Shown here: one piece after another, positions 1 through 7,198 of the stretch
Layout: the number at the start of each line of letters is the position of its first letter
How positions within the stretch are numbered: position 1 is the stretch's first letter
Source: CAYTID01 sp964437735
Lineage (GTDB): Bacteria; Bacteroidota; Ignavibacteria; UBA10030; BY39
Assembly: GCA_964437735.1 (NCBI GenBank)
Contig: CAYTID010000029.1
Coordinates: forward strand, 1-23,925
DNA length: 23,925 bases
Direction: 5' to 3'
Program-made: the position numbers and the translations under genes
Notes under the pieces: model-generated
Told to the model about the DNA's origin: nothing
Seen by the model: the letters and a program-made list of their open reading frames with translations, nothing else
Databases searched by the model: none

Positions 1-26
1 GCAATTAAAGCCGTTCCGTATGCAAG

Positions 27-395
27 TCAAAATTTTAATCCGCCTTCACGGGCACCATCGGCGATCGCTTTTATATTGCCGTGATATTTATATCCGCTAC
101 GATCGAATACCACTGTCTTTATATTATTTTCCAATGCTTTTTTTGCAACCGTAATACCAATTAGTTTTGCTTTAGCTATTCTACTTTTTGTATTTTTCAC
201 TTCGTCTTTTAAATCCGATGTAAGTGTCGATGCTGAAACAAGTGTTTTTCCGTTTATGTCATCAATGATCTGGGCATATAGATGATTTAAACTTCTGTAT
301 ACTGCTAATCGCGGACATTCAGGACTTCCAGAAATTTTTTTTCTGATATGAGTTCGTATCCGATTTCTTTTTTTTGTATTGTCTTTATTTATCAT
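27..395 (-). CDS. rplR: 50S ribosomal protein L18
   Basis: The 122-residue protein is L18, which binds 5S rRNA together with L5 and L25 and attaches it to the 50S subunit. Landmarks are the basic N-terminus, RLAVYRSLNHLYAQIIDD (about 29-46) and the C-terminal VVFDRSGYKYHGNIKAIADG (about 95-114), ending AREGGLKF. ATG with AGGATA upstream. It is the last complete gene here. The following 26 bases to the window edge hold no start codon with an open frame, so rpsE, expected next, must begin outside. Confidence 0.98.
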   Translation of the reverse strand: MINKDNTKKRNRIRTHIRKKISGSPECPRLAVYRSLNHLYAQIIDDINGKTLVSASTLTSDLKDEVKNTKSRIAKAKLIGITVAKKALENNIKTVVFDRSGYKYHGNIKAIADGAREGGLKF

Positions 396-416
396 TGCCT
401 ATCCTACTTATTTCGT

Positions 417-968
417 TTATTTTGCACCGCCTGATGCAGCAGTTTTACCCGCTTTACGACGTATATATTCACCCTCGTATTTTATACCCTTGCCTTTGTA
501 TGGTTCGGGTTTCTTGAACGATCGAATTTTTGCCGCAACGTGTCCAACAAGCTGCTTGTCTATTCCGGAAATCAAGATTACAGTCGCCTGAGGAACTTCT
601 AACTTTATTCCTTCGGGGGGGATGAATAATATCGGATGAGAATATCCAACTGCTAATTGCACACCCCTTCCTTTTAATTCAGCTTTGAAACCGACACCTA
701 CAATCTCAAGCTTCTTCTGATAACCATTCGCGACACCGTTGATCATATTCATTAATAGAGCACGCCACAAACCGTGTAACGCCCTGTCCTGTTTTTCATC
801 AGATGGTCTTTTAACAAGTATATTTTCGCCATCTCTCTCTACGCTAATCCGTTCATGTATTTGTGTTGAAAGATTACCTTTTGGTCCGGATATCTTAATA
901 TCCCTGCCGTTGATGTCGACCTTAACACCTTTTGGAATTTCTATTGGTTTTTTACCTACTCTTGACAC
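417..968 (-). CDS. rplF: 50S ribosomal protein L6
   Basis: The 183-residue protein is L6, two tandem alpha/beta domains next to the sarcin-ricin loop at the factor-binding site. It starts SRVGKKPIEIPKGV (2-15). Domain two has the VPQATVILISGIDKQLVGHVAA stretch (about 125-146), and the C-terminus has EPYKGKGIKYEGEYIRRKAGK (about 154-174). The start codon is GTG (966-968), with AAAGGAG about six bases upstream and a conserved N-terminus directly after it. It is separated from rpsH by 22 bases and from rplR by 21. Confidence 0.98.
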   Translation of the reverse strand: MSRVGKKPIEIPKGVKVDINGRDIKISGPKGNLSTQIHERISVERDGENILVKRPSDEKQDRALHGLWRALLMNMINGVANGYQKKLEIVGVGFKAELKGRGVQLAVGYSHPILFIPPEGIKLEVPQATVILISGIDKQLVGHVAAKIRSFKKPEPYKGKGIKYEGEYIRRKAGKTAASGGAK

Positions 969-990
969 TTTATGCTCCTTTAATTCCTAT

Positions 991-1386
991 TTACCAGATA
1001 TAGCACAAAATTTCACCGCCAATATTTAATTGTCGGGCTTTGTGACCTGTCATCAATCCTTTTGATGTTGAAACCACCGCGATTCCGAGACCACCAAACA
1101 CTCTGGGAATTTCTTCGGCGTTTGTATATACTCTTAATCCGGGTTTGCTGATTCGTCTTAAACCTTTTATAACATTTTGACCATCCTTGTATTTTAATGA
1201 TAGTCTTATGATGCCCTGTTTATTATCAGCAATTTCTGAATAATCATTTATATATTTTAGCTCTTTCAGAAGAATCGATAAATCCCTTTTCAAATTTGAA
1301 GCCGGGATATCTACTCGTTTATGTTTTGCCTTAATAGCATTCCTTACTCGAGTTAAATAATCAGATATTGGATCAGTAATATTCAT
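991..1386 (-). CDS. rpsH: 30S ribosomal protein S8
   Basis: The 131-residue protein is S8, a primary 16S rRNA-binding protein and, in E. coli, the translational repressor of the spc operon. It begins NITDPISDYLTRVRNA (2-17). The C-terminal RNA-binding part includes RRISKPGLRVY (about 77-87) and GLGIAVVSTSKGLMTGHKAR (about 99-118). Length is standard. ATG with AAAGGAT eight to nine bases upstream. S8's E. coli target lies at rplE; I did not recognise the corresponding stem in the 18-base rplX-rplE spacer. Confidence 0.98.
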   Translation of the reverse strand: MNITDPISDYLTRVRNAIKAKHKRVDIPASNLKRDLSILLKELKYINDYSEIADNKQGIIRLSLKYKDGQNVIKGLRRISKPGLRVYTNAEEIPRVFGGLGIAVVSTSKGLMTGHKARQLNIGGEILCYIW

Positions 1387-1415
1387 TTTAAATTATCCTT
1401 TTTGAATTACGTAAA

Positions 1416-1601
1416 TTACCAACTAGCTTTTCTTACACCGGGTATTTTACCATCTAATGCAAGCTGTCTGAAACATAACCGGCAAATTCCATATTTTCTG
1501 ATATATGCACGGGACCTTCCGCATATTCCGCATCTATTATGTTGTCGTACCGAATGTTTGGGTGTTTTCTTAGCTTTCACCCGCATTGCTAAACGTGCCA
1601 A
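1416..1601 (-). CDS. rpsN: 30S ribosomal protein S14, type Z (zinc-binding)
   Basis: The 61-residue protein is the short, zinc-containing form of S14, a 30S head protein near the A-site side. Four cysteines C24, C27, C40 and C43 (C-x2-C-x12-C-x2-C) form the zinc site, and the tail GKIPGVRKASW is the type Z signature. The start is TTG (1599-1601): the five residues it adds before M6 match the usual 61-residue length, and AAGGAG lies five bases upstream. M6 as a start would be about 20 bases from that site. Classical Bacteroidetes usually have the longer S14, so this form helps place the organism. Confidence 0.97.
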   Translation of the reverse strand: MARLAMRVKAKKTPKHSVRQHNRCGICGRSRAYIRKYGICRLCFRQLALDGKIPGVRKASW

Positions 1602-1616
1602 GTCAACTCCTTATTA

Positions 1617-2246
1617 TTATTGTTGTTGTGGTTTAATGAACGGCATTCCAAATGATTTGAGAAGTTCTAACGCTTCTTTATCTGTCTTTGCCGTTGTTAC
1701 AAATGTTATATCCATTCCAAAAATCTTTGTAATTTTATCTACATCAATTTCGGGAAAAATGATTTGCTCTTTTATACCGAGAGTATAATTTCCGCGTCCG
1801 TCAAACGACTTGTCTGATAATCCACGGAAGTCTCTGATTCTCGGCATTGCAATATTAATTAATCGATCAAAAAATTCATACATCCGTTGTTTCCGCAAGG
1901 TTACGCGCACACCAATGGGCATACCTTCGCGTAATTTGAAATTAGAGATTGCGGCTTTTGCTTTTGTAATCACCGGTTTTTGACCAACTATAATCTCAAG
2001 CTCCTTTGCTACCAGTTCGACCAATTTGGAATCCTGAGTCGCTTGTCCGACGCCTATGTTCACCGATATTTTATCAAGCGAGGGAACCTGTGAAACGCTT
2101 TTATAATTAAATGATTCCTTCAATTTGGGAACTATATCCTTTTTATACATCTCGTACAGACGTGGAGGAACGCCTTTTTCAATTAATTTTTCTCCTGATT
2201 CAGGAGTCTTTTTTGTTTCTTTTTTTTGTACTTTTTCTTTAGCCAT
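1617..2246 (-). CDS. rplE: 50S ribosomal protein L5 with N-terminal extension
   Basis: The 209-residue protein is L5, which binds 5S rRNA and forms part of the central protuberance. The core starts at about residue 28 (PPRLYEMYKKDIVPKL) and contains VPSLDKISVNIGVGQA (about 54-69) and the GMPIGVRVTLR block. L5 usually has about 180 residues. Here some 26 extra Lys/Glu-rich residues (about 1-26) precede the core. The listed ATG has no Shine-Dalgarno match; a later ATG at residue 33 would cut into the conserved first helix, so the long form is preferred. It ends with three consecutive TAA codons, whose downstream bases form the rpsN ribosome binding site. Confidence 0.96.
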   Translation of the reverse strand: MAKEKVQKKETKKTPESGEKLIEKGVPPRLYEMYKKDIVPKLKESFNYKSVSQVPSLDKISVNIGVGQATQDSKLVELVAKELEIIVGQKPVITKAKAAISNFKLREGMPIGVRVTLRKQRMYEFFDRLINIAMPRIRDFRGLSDKSFDGRGNYTLGIKEQIIFPEIDVDKITKIFGMDITFVTTAKTDKEALELLKSFGMPFIKPQQQ

Positions 2247-2264
2247 ACTTTTTCGTCAAATTTA

Positions 2265-2588
2265 TTAAAACATTTCTTCACAATTTCGACAAACACGCAT
2301 CATTTGCTTTCGGCTTGAAGAAACATCTGTTACTTGTTTTCTTCCCACTCGTGAGGGTTTATTGCATTTCGGACACACCACCATAATATTTGATGCAGCA
2401 ATCGGTGATTCTTTTTGAACTACACCTCCTTGAGGCTGTTTTTGAGACGGGCGTGTATGGCGTTTTGTAATATTGACGCCTTCAACTATAACCCTTCGCA
2501 CATCTCTGAAAACTTTTAAAACTTTTCCAGTTTTTCCTTTAGCATTTCCGCTAATTATGATTACATTATCGTTTTTGTGTATTTTCAT
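2265..2588 (-). CDS. rplX: 50S ribosomal protein L24, zinc-ribbon form
   Basis: The 107-residue protein is L24, an assembly initiator of the 50S subunit with an N-terminal KOW domain. KOW features are MKIHKNDNVIIISGNAKGK (1-19), then RRVIVEGVN and HTRPSQKQPQGGVVQKESPI (44-63). The C-terminal part has two cysteine pairs, C72-x2-C75 and C100-x2-C103, which can form a zinc ribbon. E. coli and Bacillus L24 lack these cysteines, but other bacteria have them. ATG with AAAGGAT. It sits between rplN and rplE in the usual order. Confidence 0.97.
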   Translation of the reverse strand: MKIHKNDNVIIISGNAKGKTGKVLKVFRDVRRVIVEGVNITKRHTRPSQKQPQGGVVQKESPIAASNIMVVCPKCNKPSRVGRKQVTDVSSSRKQMMRVCRNCEEMF

Positions 2589-2598
2589 TTTTTATCCT

Positions 2599-2967
2599 TT
2601 ACAACACTTCTGGAGCTAATGATATAATTTTCATAAAATTCTTATCGCGAAGTTCTCTTGCGACCGGACCAAAAATTCTGGTTCCTCTCGGTTCACCCTG
2701 CGGGTTTAATAATACAGCGGCATTTTCATCAAATCGTATATAGGAACCGTCGTTTCTTCGTGTTTCTTTTTTAGTTCTCACAATAACTGCACGCGATACA
2801 TCACCTTTTTTAACACCAGCACCAGGGATTGCACTTTTTACTGAAACTACTATCAAATCACCGATCCCGGCGTAACGCCTGTCGTGACCGCCAAGTACAC
2901 GAATACATCTGACTTTTTTCGCACCCGAATTATCTGCAACAACTAAATTGGTTTCTTCCTGTATCAT
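2599..2967 (-). CDS. rplN: 50S ribosomal protein L14
   Basis: The 122-residue protein is L14, which forms intersubunit bridges and is where the silencing factor RsfS binds. Length is exactly that typical of bacteria. The sequence begins MIQEETNLVVADNSGAKK. It has the RCIRVLGG and GDLIVVSVKSAIPGAGVKKG (about 37-56) blocks and ends GPVARELRDKNFMKIISLAPEVL-like, split here as GPVARELRDK and FMKIISLAPEVL. ATG with AAAGGAA about eight bases upstream. It opens the spc-type segment of the cluster and lies 10 bases from rplX. Confidence 0.98.
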   Translation of the reverse strand: MIQEETNLVVADNSGAKKVRCIRVLGGHDRRYAGIGDLIVVSVKSAIPGAGVKKGDVSRAVIVRTKKETRRNDGSYIRFDENAAVLLNPQGEPRGTRIFGPVARELRDKNFMKIISLAPEVL

Positions 2968-2989
2968 TTTTGTATTCCTTTAAATTAGG

Positions 2990-3274
2990 TTACTTCGCTT
3001 TTTCTAAAATTTCGACTAAACGCCATCGTTTATTTTTACTTAACGGTCTGGTCTCCATAATTTTCACTATGTCGCCAAGTTGGGCTTCTTTTTTTTCATC
3101 ATGCGCCATAAGGTTTGTAGTGCGTGTAAAATATTTTTTATAAATCGGATGGGGAACATTCCTTTCGACAGCAACTACAATGCTCTTTTCCATTTTATTG
3201 CTTACTACTTTTCCTATCCGTTCTTTTCTGACCGTCGTTCGCTGAACCATTTGTTTTAAAAGCTCCTTTGACAT
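2990..3274 (-). CDS. rpsQ: 30S ribosomal protein S17
   Basis: This protein is S17, an OB-fold protein that binds the 5' domain of 16S rRNA early in 30S assembly. The signature is RKERIGKVVSNKMEKSIVVA (about 16-35), then HPIYKKYFTRT and GDIVKIMETRPLSKNKRWR near the end. From the first ATG it has 94 residues, but the first eight are unusual for S17. That ATG is three bases from the rpmC stop without a ribosome binding site. AAAGGAG (3263-3269) lies inside the first codons, 12 bases before a second ATG at 3248-3250, which would give 86 residues. Either start is possible; reinitiation favours the first, family length the second. Confidence 0.95.
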   Translation of the reverse strand: MSKELLKQMVQRTTVRKERIGKVVSNKMEKSIVVAVERNVPHPIYKKYFTRTTNLMAHDEKKEAQLGDIVKIMETRPLSKNKRWRLVEILEKAK

Positions 3275-3277
3275 TGA

Positions 3278-3475
3278 TTATTTTTTTATTCTGACTTTTT
3301 CAGCTAATATAGTTTTTAACCGACCTATATTCCGCCTCGACAACCTTACTTGAATCGGACTTGCCAATTGATTCGTTGCAAGTTGAAATTTCAGGTTTTC
3401 GAGATTAATTTCTTCTTCGATTATTCTCTTACTAATTTCTTCTTCTGATAACAGACGTATTTCATGTGGTTTCAT
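3278..3475 (-). CDS. rpmC: 50S ribosomal protein L29
   Basis: This small two-helix protein sits at the tunnel exit beside L23 and contributes to the docking site for nascent-chain factors. From the ATG at 3473-3475 it has 65 residues and begins MKPHEIRLLSEEEI, which matches the usual L29 N-terminus. A TTG five codons upstream (3488-3490) keeps the frame open and would add MRVLK, but it lies only three bases from the rplP stop and the extra residues are not typical. I therefore prefer the ATG. The core NLENLKFQLATNQLASPIQVR (split at about 26-46) is characteristic. Confidence 0.93.
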   Translation of the reverse strand: MKPHEIRLLSEEEISKRIIEEEINLENLKFQLATNQLASPIQVRLSRRNIGRLKTILAEKVRIKK

Positions 3476-3493
3476 TTTCAAAACTCTCAATCT

Positions 3494-3922
3494 TTATTTT
3501 TTTCCACTATCTAAACCGATTCGGATAGACATTTTTGTTTTAATCGGTAATTTCCGTCCGGCAATATACATCGCTTCTTCGGCTAATTCTTTTGTTACAC
3601 CACCCAATTCAAATAATATTGTACCGGGCTTTACAACAGCAACCCAAAATTCAGGAGCGCCTTTTCCACTCCCCATACGGGTTTCAGCAGGTTTTTTAGT
3701 AACCGACTTGTCCGGAAAGATTCTTATCCATACTTTACCTTCACGTTTCATCATCCTTGTTAAGGCAACACGTGCGGCTTCGATCTGGCGTTGTGTAATC
3801 CATCCGGGTGCCATTGCTTTTAATCCAAAATCTCCGAATGCTATGGTGGCGCCTCGGGTTGCTTTTCCCTTCATTCTGCCACGCTGCGATTTTCTATATT
3901 TAACTCTTTTCGGTAATAACAT
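3494..3922 (-). CDS. rplP: 50S ribosomal protein L16
   Basis: The 142-residue protein is L16, which helps position tRNA in the A and P sites and is a late-assembling 50S protein. It begins LLPKRVKYRKSQRGR. The loop near the peptidyl transferase centre includes IRIFPDKSVTKKPAETRMG (about 66-84) and GSGKGAPEFWVAVVKPGT (about 84-101). Length is normal. ATG start with a GGTGA-type site. It lies between rpsC and rpmC with 18-base gaps, the standard S10 order. Confidence 0.98.
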   Translation of the reverse strand: MLLPKRVKYRKSQRGRMKGKATRGATIAFGDFGLKAMAPGWITQRQIEAARVALTRMMKREGKVWIRIFPDKSVTKKPAETRMGSGKGAPEFWVAVVKPGTILFELGGVTKELAEEAMYIAGRKLPIKTKMSIRIGLDSGKK

Positions 3923-3940
3923 TTCTTTTCACCATTCTTT

Positions 3941-4579
3941 TTAATATACAGAATTGCCTAAAATTTCACCTTTACAAATCCAGACTTTGATTCCGATAAT
4001 GCCATAGATTGTTTGTGCATTGGCGGTTGCATAATCTATTTCAGCACGCAATGTATGAAGTGGAATACGTCCTTCTTTATACTGCTCGGTGCGGGCTATT
4101 TCTGCGCCGCCAAGTCGTCCTGCACACATTACACGAATACCTTCAGCACCCATTCGCATCGCCGAAGTTATTGTGCTTTTCATAGCACGCCGGAAAGATA
4201 CACGTCCTTCTATTTGACCTGCAATTGTCTCTGCCACCAAATAAGCATCGAGTTCCGGTCGTTTAATTTCGTTGATCAGGAGTTTAACATCTTTATTTGT
4301 AATTTTTCTTAATTCTTCTTCAAGTTGAGTTATTTCTTTTCCACTTCTGCCAATAACTATACCGGGACGAGAGGTAAAGATTGTAATTCGCGCATGCTTT
4401 GGAGTTCTTTCAATTATTATCCTGGCAATACCGGCTTTTTTTAATCGTGACCGGATATATTGGCGAATTTTTATATCTTCAATCAATTTCGCGCTGCTAT
4501 CTTTCTTCTCGTACCAATTGGAATCCCAATTGCGGTTTATTCCTAAACGAAATCCTATCGGATGTGTTTTTTGGCCCAA
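3941..4579 (-). CDS. rpsC: 30S ribosomal protein S3
   Basis: The 212-residue protein is S3, which forms part of the mRNA entry tunnel and its helicase activity. The N-terminal GQKTHPIGFRLG (2-13) is the family signature. A type II KH domain has its GRSG loop at 77-80, and the C-terminal domain contains a GVKVWI-like strand (here GIKVWIC). The start codon is TTG (4577-4579), supported by the signature starting at residue 2 and by a near-perfect AGGAGG four bases upstream. The tight spacing to that site is slightly short. It is followed by rplP after 18 bases. Confidence 0.98.
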   Translation of the reverse strand: MGQKTHPIGFRLGINRNWDSNWYEKKDSSAKLIEDIKIRQYIRSRLKKAGIARIIIERTPKHARITIFTSRPGIVIGRSGKEITQLEEELRKITNKDVKLLINEIKRPELDAYLVAETIAGQIEGRVSFRRAMKSTITSAMRMGAEGIRVMCAGRLGGAEIARTEQYKEGRIPLHTLRAEIDYATANAQTIYGIIGIKVWICKGEILGNSVY

Positions 4580-4587
4580 TGTACCTC

Positions 4588-5067
4588 CTAATTATCTTTC
4601 TTTGTTTTTTTTGTTACGCTTTTTTTTGCAACAGGTTTTCTTACTTTTTTAACTTCGCTAACCGGAGTTTTTGCTTGCTTTTTTTCTTTTGTTTGAGTTT
4701 TTTTAACAGTTTCCGGTTTAACTGATTCACGTTCGGCTACTACAATGGTTAAGTGGTTCGATCTTTTTATAATACGGTATGCCCGACCCATCGGAGCGGG
4801 TGAAATTCGCTTCATTGATGGTCCGCCGTTAACAAACGCTGTCTTTACAAACATATCGCTTGTGTCGACTCTTGCACCTTCAATTTTATTTTGCAAATTC
4901 GAAACTGCTGAACGTAAGGTTTTTTCAACCACATTAGAGGCATGTTTTGGTGAAAAATGAAGAATCGAAATAGCTTCGTCTACTTTTTTCCCTCGTATCA
5001 GATCTACAACCAGACGCATTTTGCGCGGTGAAGTCGGAACATATCTTTTAATTGCTTTCGCTTCCAT
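4588..5067 (-). CDS. rplV: 50S ribosomal protein L22 with lysine-rich C-terminal tail
   Basis: The 159-residue protein has a complete L22 core (about 1-112), which lines the peptide exit tunnel. Landmarks are YVPTSPRKMRLVVDLIRGK (9-27) and the tunnel beta-hairpin region FVNGGPSMKRISPAPMGRA (78-96), followed by HLTIVVAE (105-112). The typical protein ends about there. This one continues for 47 residues (113-159), 16 of them lysine, with repeated KK pairs. The tail is low-complexity, in frame and free of stop codons, so it is probably a real surface extension contacting rRNA. ATG with GGAG about six bases upstream. Eight bases separate it from rpsC. Confidence 0.97.
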   Translation of the reverse strand: MEAKAIKRYVPTSPRKMRLVVDLIRGKKVDEAISILHFSPKHASNVVEKTLRSAVSNLQNKIEGARVDTSDMFVKTAFVNGGPSMKRISPAPMGRAYRIIKRSNHLTIVVAERESVKPETVKKTQTKEKKQAKTPVSEVKKVRKPVAKKSVTKKTKKDN

Positions 5068-5082
5068 CTATTTCTCCAATCT

Positions 5083-5364
5083 TTATCCGGTTGATGCTTC
5101 GCTTTTTAATCCGGGATGTCCGCGAAATATTCGCGTTGGTGCAAATTCACCCAATTTATGTCCTACCATACTTTCATGTACGTAAACCGGTATAAATTTA
5201 TTTCCATTATGCACGGTGAAAGTAATTCCGACAAACTCCGGAGTTATTGTGGATGCTCTCGAATAAGTTTTTATAACTTTCTTTTGTCCTGTTTTTTGCA
5301 TTGTCCGGACTTTTAGCAAGAGCTTTTCGTTAACGAATGGACCTTTTTTTATTGAACGACTCAT
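5083..5364 (-). CDS. rpsS: 30S ribosomal protein S19
   Basis: The 93-residue protein is S19, a 30S head protein that pairs with S13 and contacts the A-site finger of the 50S subunit. Family landmarks are SRSIKKGPFV at the N-terminus, SRASTITPEFVG (about 35-46), and GHKLGEFAPTRIFRGHPG (about 68-85). The ATG lies 12 bases after the rplB stop in a purely A/T stretch without any Shine-Dalgarno match, so it probably relies on coupling to rplB or on an unstructured AU-rich start region. Fifteen bases separate it from rplV. Confidence 0.98.
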   Translation of the reverse strand: MSRSIKKGPFVNEKLLLKVRTMQKTGQKKVIKTYSRASTITPEFVGITFTVHNGNKFIPVYVHESMVGHKLGEFAPTRIFRGHPGLKSEASTG

Positions 5365-5376
5365 AATTTTTATTTA

Positions 5377-6207
5377 TTATTTAGTTCGACGTTTTAAAAT
5401 ATATTTACTTGATGACTTCTTAAATTTTCGTGTCTTCTTTCCTTTAGTATGCCAGCCCCATGGTGATACAGGGTGTGGATTCCCTTGAGGAGATTTTCCT
5501 TCACCTCCGCCATGCGGATGATCACAAGGATTCATTACAACACCACGTGATTGAGGTCTGATTCCAAGCCAACTTGATCGCCCGGCTTTTCCGAGTGTAA
5601 TATTTTCGTGATCGAGATTGCCGACAACGCCAATAGTTGCAAAACATTTGGCTAATATTTTTCGGATTTCCCCTGATGGTAATTTGATCTGAACGTAATC
5701 TTCTTCTTTAGCCATTAATTGTACAGAAGCACCTGCACTGCGAGCCAGTTGTCCCCCTTTTCCGGGTTTTAATTCGATATTGTGTACGAATGAACCAACC
5801 GGAATATTAGAAAACGGTAAAGCATTACCAGCCTTAATTTCGGCTTCATGACCGGACATCAAAGTTTCGCCAATTTTAATACCGTCTGGCGCTAAAATAT
5901 ATCTTTTCTCGCCGTCTTTGTATGTGATTAAAGCTATTCTTGCAGACCTGTTAGGATCATACTCGATTGCGGTAACTTTGCCTTCAATCCCAAATTTATT
6001 TCTTTTAAAATCAATAATTCGGTAGAATCTTTTATGGCCTCCACCTCTGTGACGAGATGTAATATGACCGTTATTATTTCTTCCACCAGTTTTTTTAATT
6101 GGTTCTATCAGTGACTTTTCGGGAACTGATTTCGTTATTTCATCAAACTTAGGTAATGATGCCCAACGGGTTCCCGGTGTAACTGGTTTTAATTTACGTA
6201 TGCCCAT
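5377..6207 (-). CDS. rplB: 50S ribosomal protein L2
   Basis: The 276-residue protein is L2, a conserved 50S protein next to the peptidyl transferase centre that is needed for subunit joining. It starts MGIRKLKPVTPGTRW and has the NNNGHITSRHRGGGHKR block (about 44-60). It keeps the C-terminal NPCDHPHGGGEGKSP motif, with H230 matching the functionally important H229 of E. coli. The tail is strongly basic. ATG with AAGGAT about nine bases upstream. It leads the rplB-rpsS-rplV-rpsC series with short gaps. Confidence 0.98.
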   Translation of the reverse strand: MGIRKLKPVTPGTRWASLPKFDEITKSVPEKSLIEPIKKTGGRNNNGHITSRHRGGGHKRFYRIIDFKRNKFGIEGKVTAIEYDPNRSARIALITYKDGEKRYILAPDGIKIGETLMSGHEAEIKAGNALPFSNIPVGSFVHNIELKPGKGGQLARSAGASVQLMAKEEDYVQIKLPSGEIRKILAKCFATIGVVGNLDHENITLGKAGRSSWLGIRPQSRGVVMNPCDHPHGGGEGKSPQGNPHPVSPWGWHTKGKKTRKFKKSSSKYILKRRTK

Positions 6208-6222
6208 AACTATTTAATCCTT

Positions 6223-6263
6223 GGTCAGATAATATGAGTATTTGTGCTACTCTTTTCCTGGCC
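6223..6263 (-). promoter_or_regulatory. Foldable RNA element in the rplW-rplB spacer
   Basis: In a cluster where most spacers in this part are under 25 bases, rplW and rplB are 66 bases apart. The RNA strand there can form two nested stems. GAGTA (complement of 6248-6252) pairs with TACTC (6236-6240) around a seven-base loop. Outside an internal loop, GGCCAG (6258-6263) pairs with CTGACC (6223-6228) with one C-A mismatch. The element ends just before AAGGAT, the rplB ribosome binding site. Position suggests control of L2 synthesis, but I know no matching family, and a chance fold cannot be excluded. Confidence 0.35.
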
Positions 6264-6273
6264 CGCTAATTGG

Positions 6274-6564
6274 TTAGATATTTTCGAAGAATTCTATTTT
6301 TTCGCCTTCTTTTAAGGTTACTATAGCTTTTTTCCAATGCGCGGTTTTTCCTGTGAAACGTCCGCGGCGGGTCAATTGAGTTTTTTGTTTTCCTTTTAAA
6401 TTAATCGTTCGAACACTTAAGACCGTAACTTTAAACTTACCTTCTACAGCTTTTTGTATTTCGATTTTATTCGCATCGGGATCGACGGCAAATGCGTATT
6501 GATGCTTGGCTTCGAGCTCCGTCATCTTTTCTGTCATTATTGGTTTGTATATAATTGCAGCCAT
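6274..6564 (-). CDS. rplW: 50S ribosomal protein L23
   Basis: The 96-residue protein is L23, which sits at the tunnel exit and docks trigger factor, SRP and SecYEG. Family features are the IIYKPIMTEKM start, the central block NKIEIQKAVEGKFKVTVLSV (about 32-51) and the basic loop LKGKQKTQLTRRGRFTG (about 56-72), ending in an EKIEFFE strand. Normal bacterial length. The ATG is ten bases after rplD with only a weak GGTA upstream. It is followed by an unusually long, foldable 66-base spacer before rplB. Confidence 0.97.
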   Translation of the reverse strand: MAAIIYKPIMTEKMTELEAKHQYAFAVDPDANKIEIQKAVEGKFKVTVLSVRTINLKGKQKTQLTRRGRFTGKTAHWKKAIVTLKEGEKIEFFENI

Positions 6565-6574
6565 ATTTTTACCG

Positions 6575-7198
6575 TTAAAATGTTTTTTCTAGTGTTGTTA
6601 CTGCACTTTTTTGAAGTAATAACACACGGTTATTCATGATATCATATGTCGATGCTTTATTTGCTTCCATAACCTCTAAATAGGGAAGATTACGTCCGGA
6701 TAAATGCATTAACTTATCTAATTTATCTACTAACAAAAGTGTTTTTGTCGATTCTAATTTTAAAGCTTTTAATATTGAAAACATCTCACTGGTTTTCGGA
6801 GCATCGAACATAAAATCTTCGATAACTTTTATATCAGATTCTTTCGCCCGATAACTTAACGCAGATTTTCGGGCGAGAGTTTTCAATTTTTGTGGAATCT
6901 TCATTGAATAATCTCTTGGGACGGGACCAAAAATAGTGCCGCCGCCTTTCCATAATGGCGAACGTACATAACCAACACGCGCCCGACCTGTCTTCTTTTG
7001 CTTCCAAGGTCTTTTTCCGCTTCCACTTACTTCTCCTGTAGTTTTTGTTTTGTGTGTCCCCTGGCGCTGGTTTGCTAAATATACCCTAACAGCTTGATAT
7101 ATTGCATGATCATTAGGTTCGATCTCAAAAACATCGGGTCTTAAGGTTACTTTTTCACCGCTTAGTTTACCGTCTTTTTTATAAACTTCAAGTTCCAT
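6575..7198 (-). CDS. rplD: 50S ribosomal protein L4
   Basis: The 207-residue protein is L4, which lines the peptide exit tunnel and in E. coli represses transcription and translation of the S10 operon. The internal loop that reaches the tunnel is clear: TGEVSGSGKRPWKQKKTGRA (about 54-73), then GGGTIFGPVPRDY (about 85-97). The ATG starts two bases after the rplC stop and has no good ribosome binding site of its own, so reinitiation by ribosomes finishing rplC is likely. No S10-type leader that L4 could bind was seen upstream of rpsJ. Confidence 0.98.
   Translation of the reverse strand: MELEVYKKDGKLSGEKVTLRPDVFEIEPNDHAIYQAVRVYLANQRQGTHKTKTTGEVSGSGKRPWKQKKTGRARVGYVRSPLWKGGGTIFGPVPRDYSMKIPQKLKTLARKSALSYRAKESDIKVIEDFMFDAPKTSEMFSILKALKLESTKTLLLVDKLDKLMHLSGRNLPYLEVMEANKASTYDIMNNRVLLLQKSAVTTLEKTF

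Noticed and set aside
1..26. Start of rpsE after rplR
   Set aside because: rpsE is expected here, but the 26 bases contain no usable start codon; a possible TTG frame hits TAA after a few codons.
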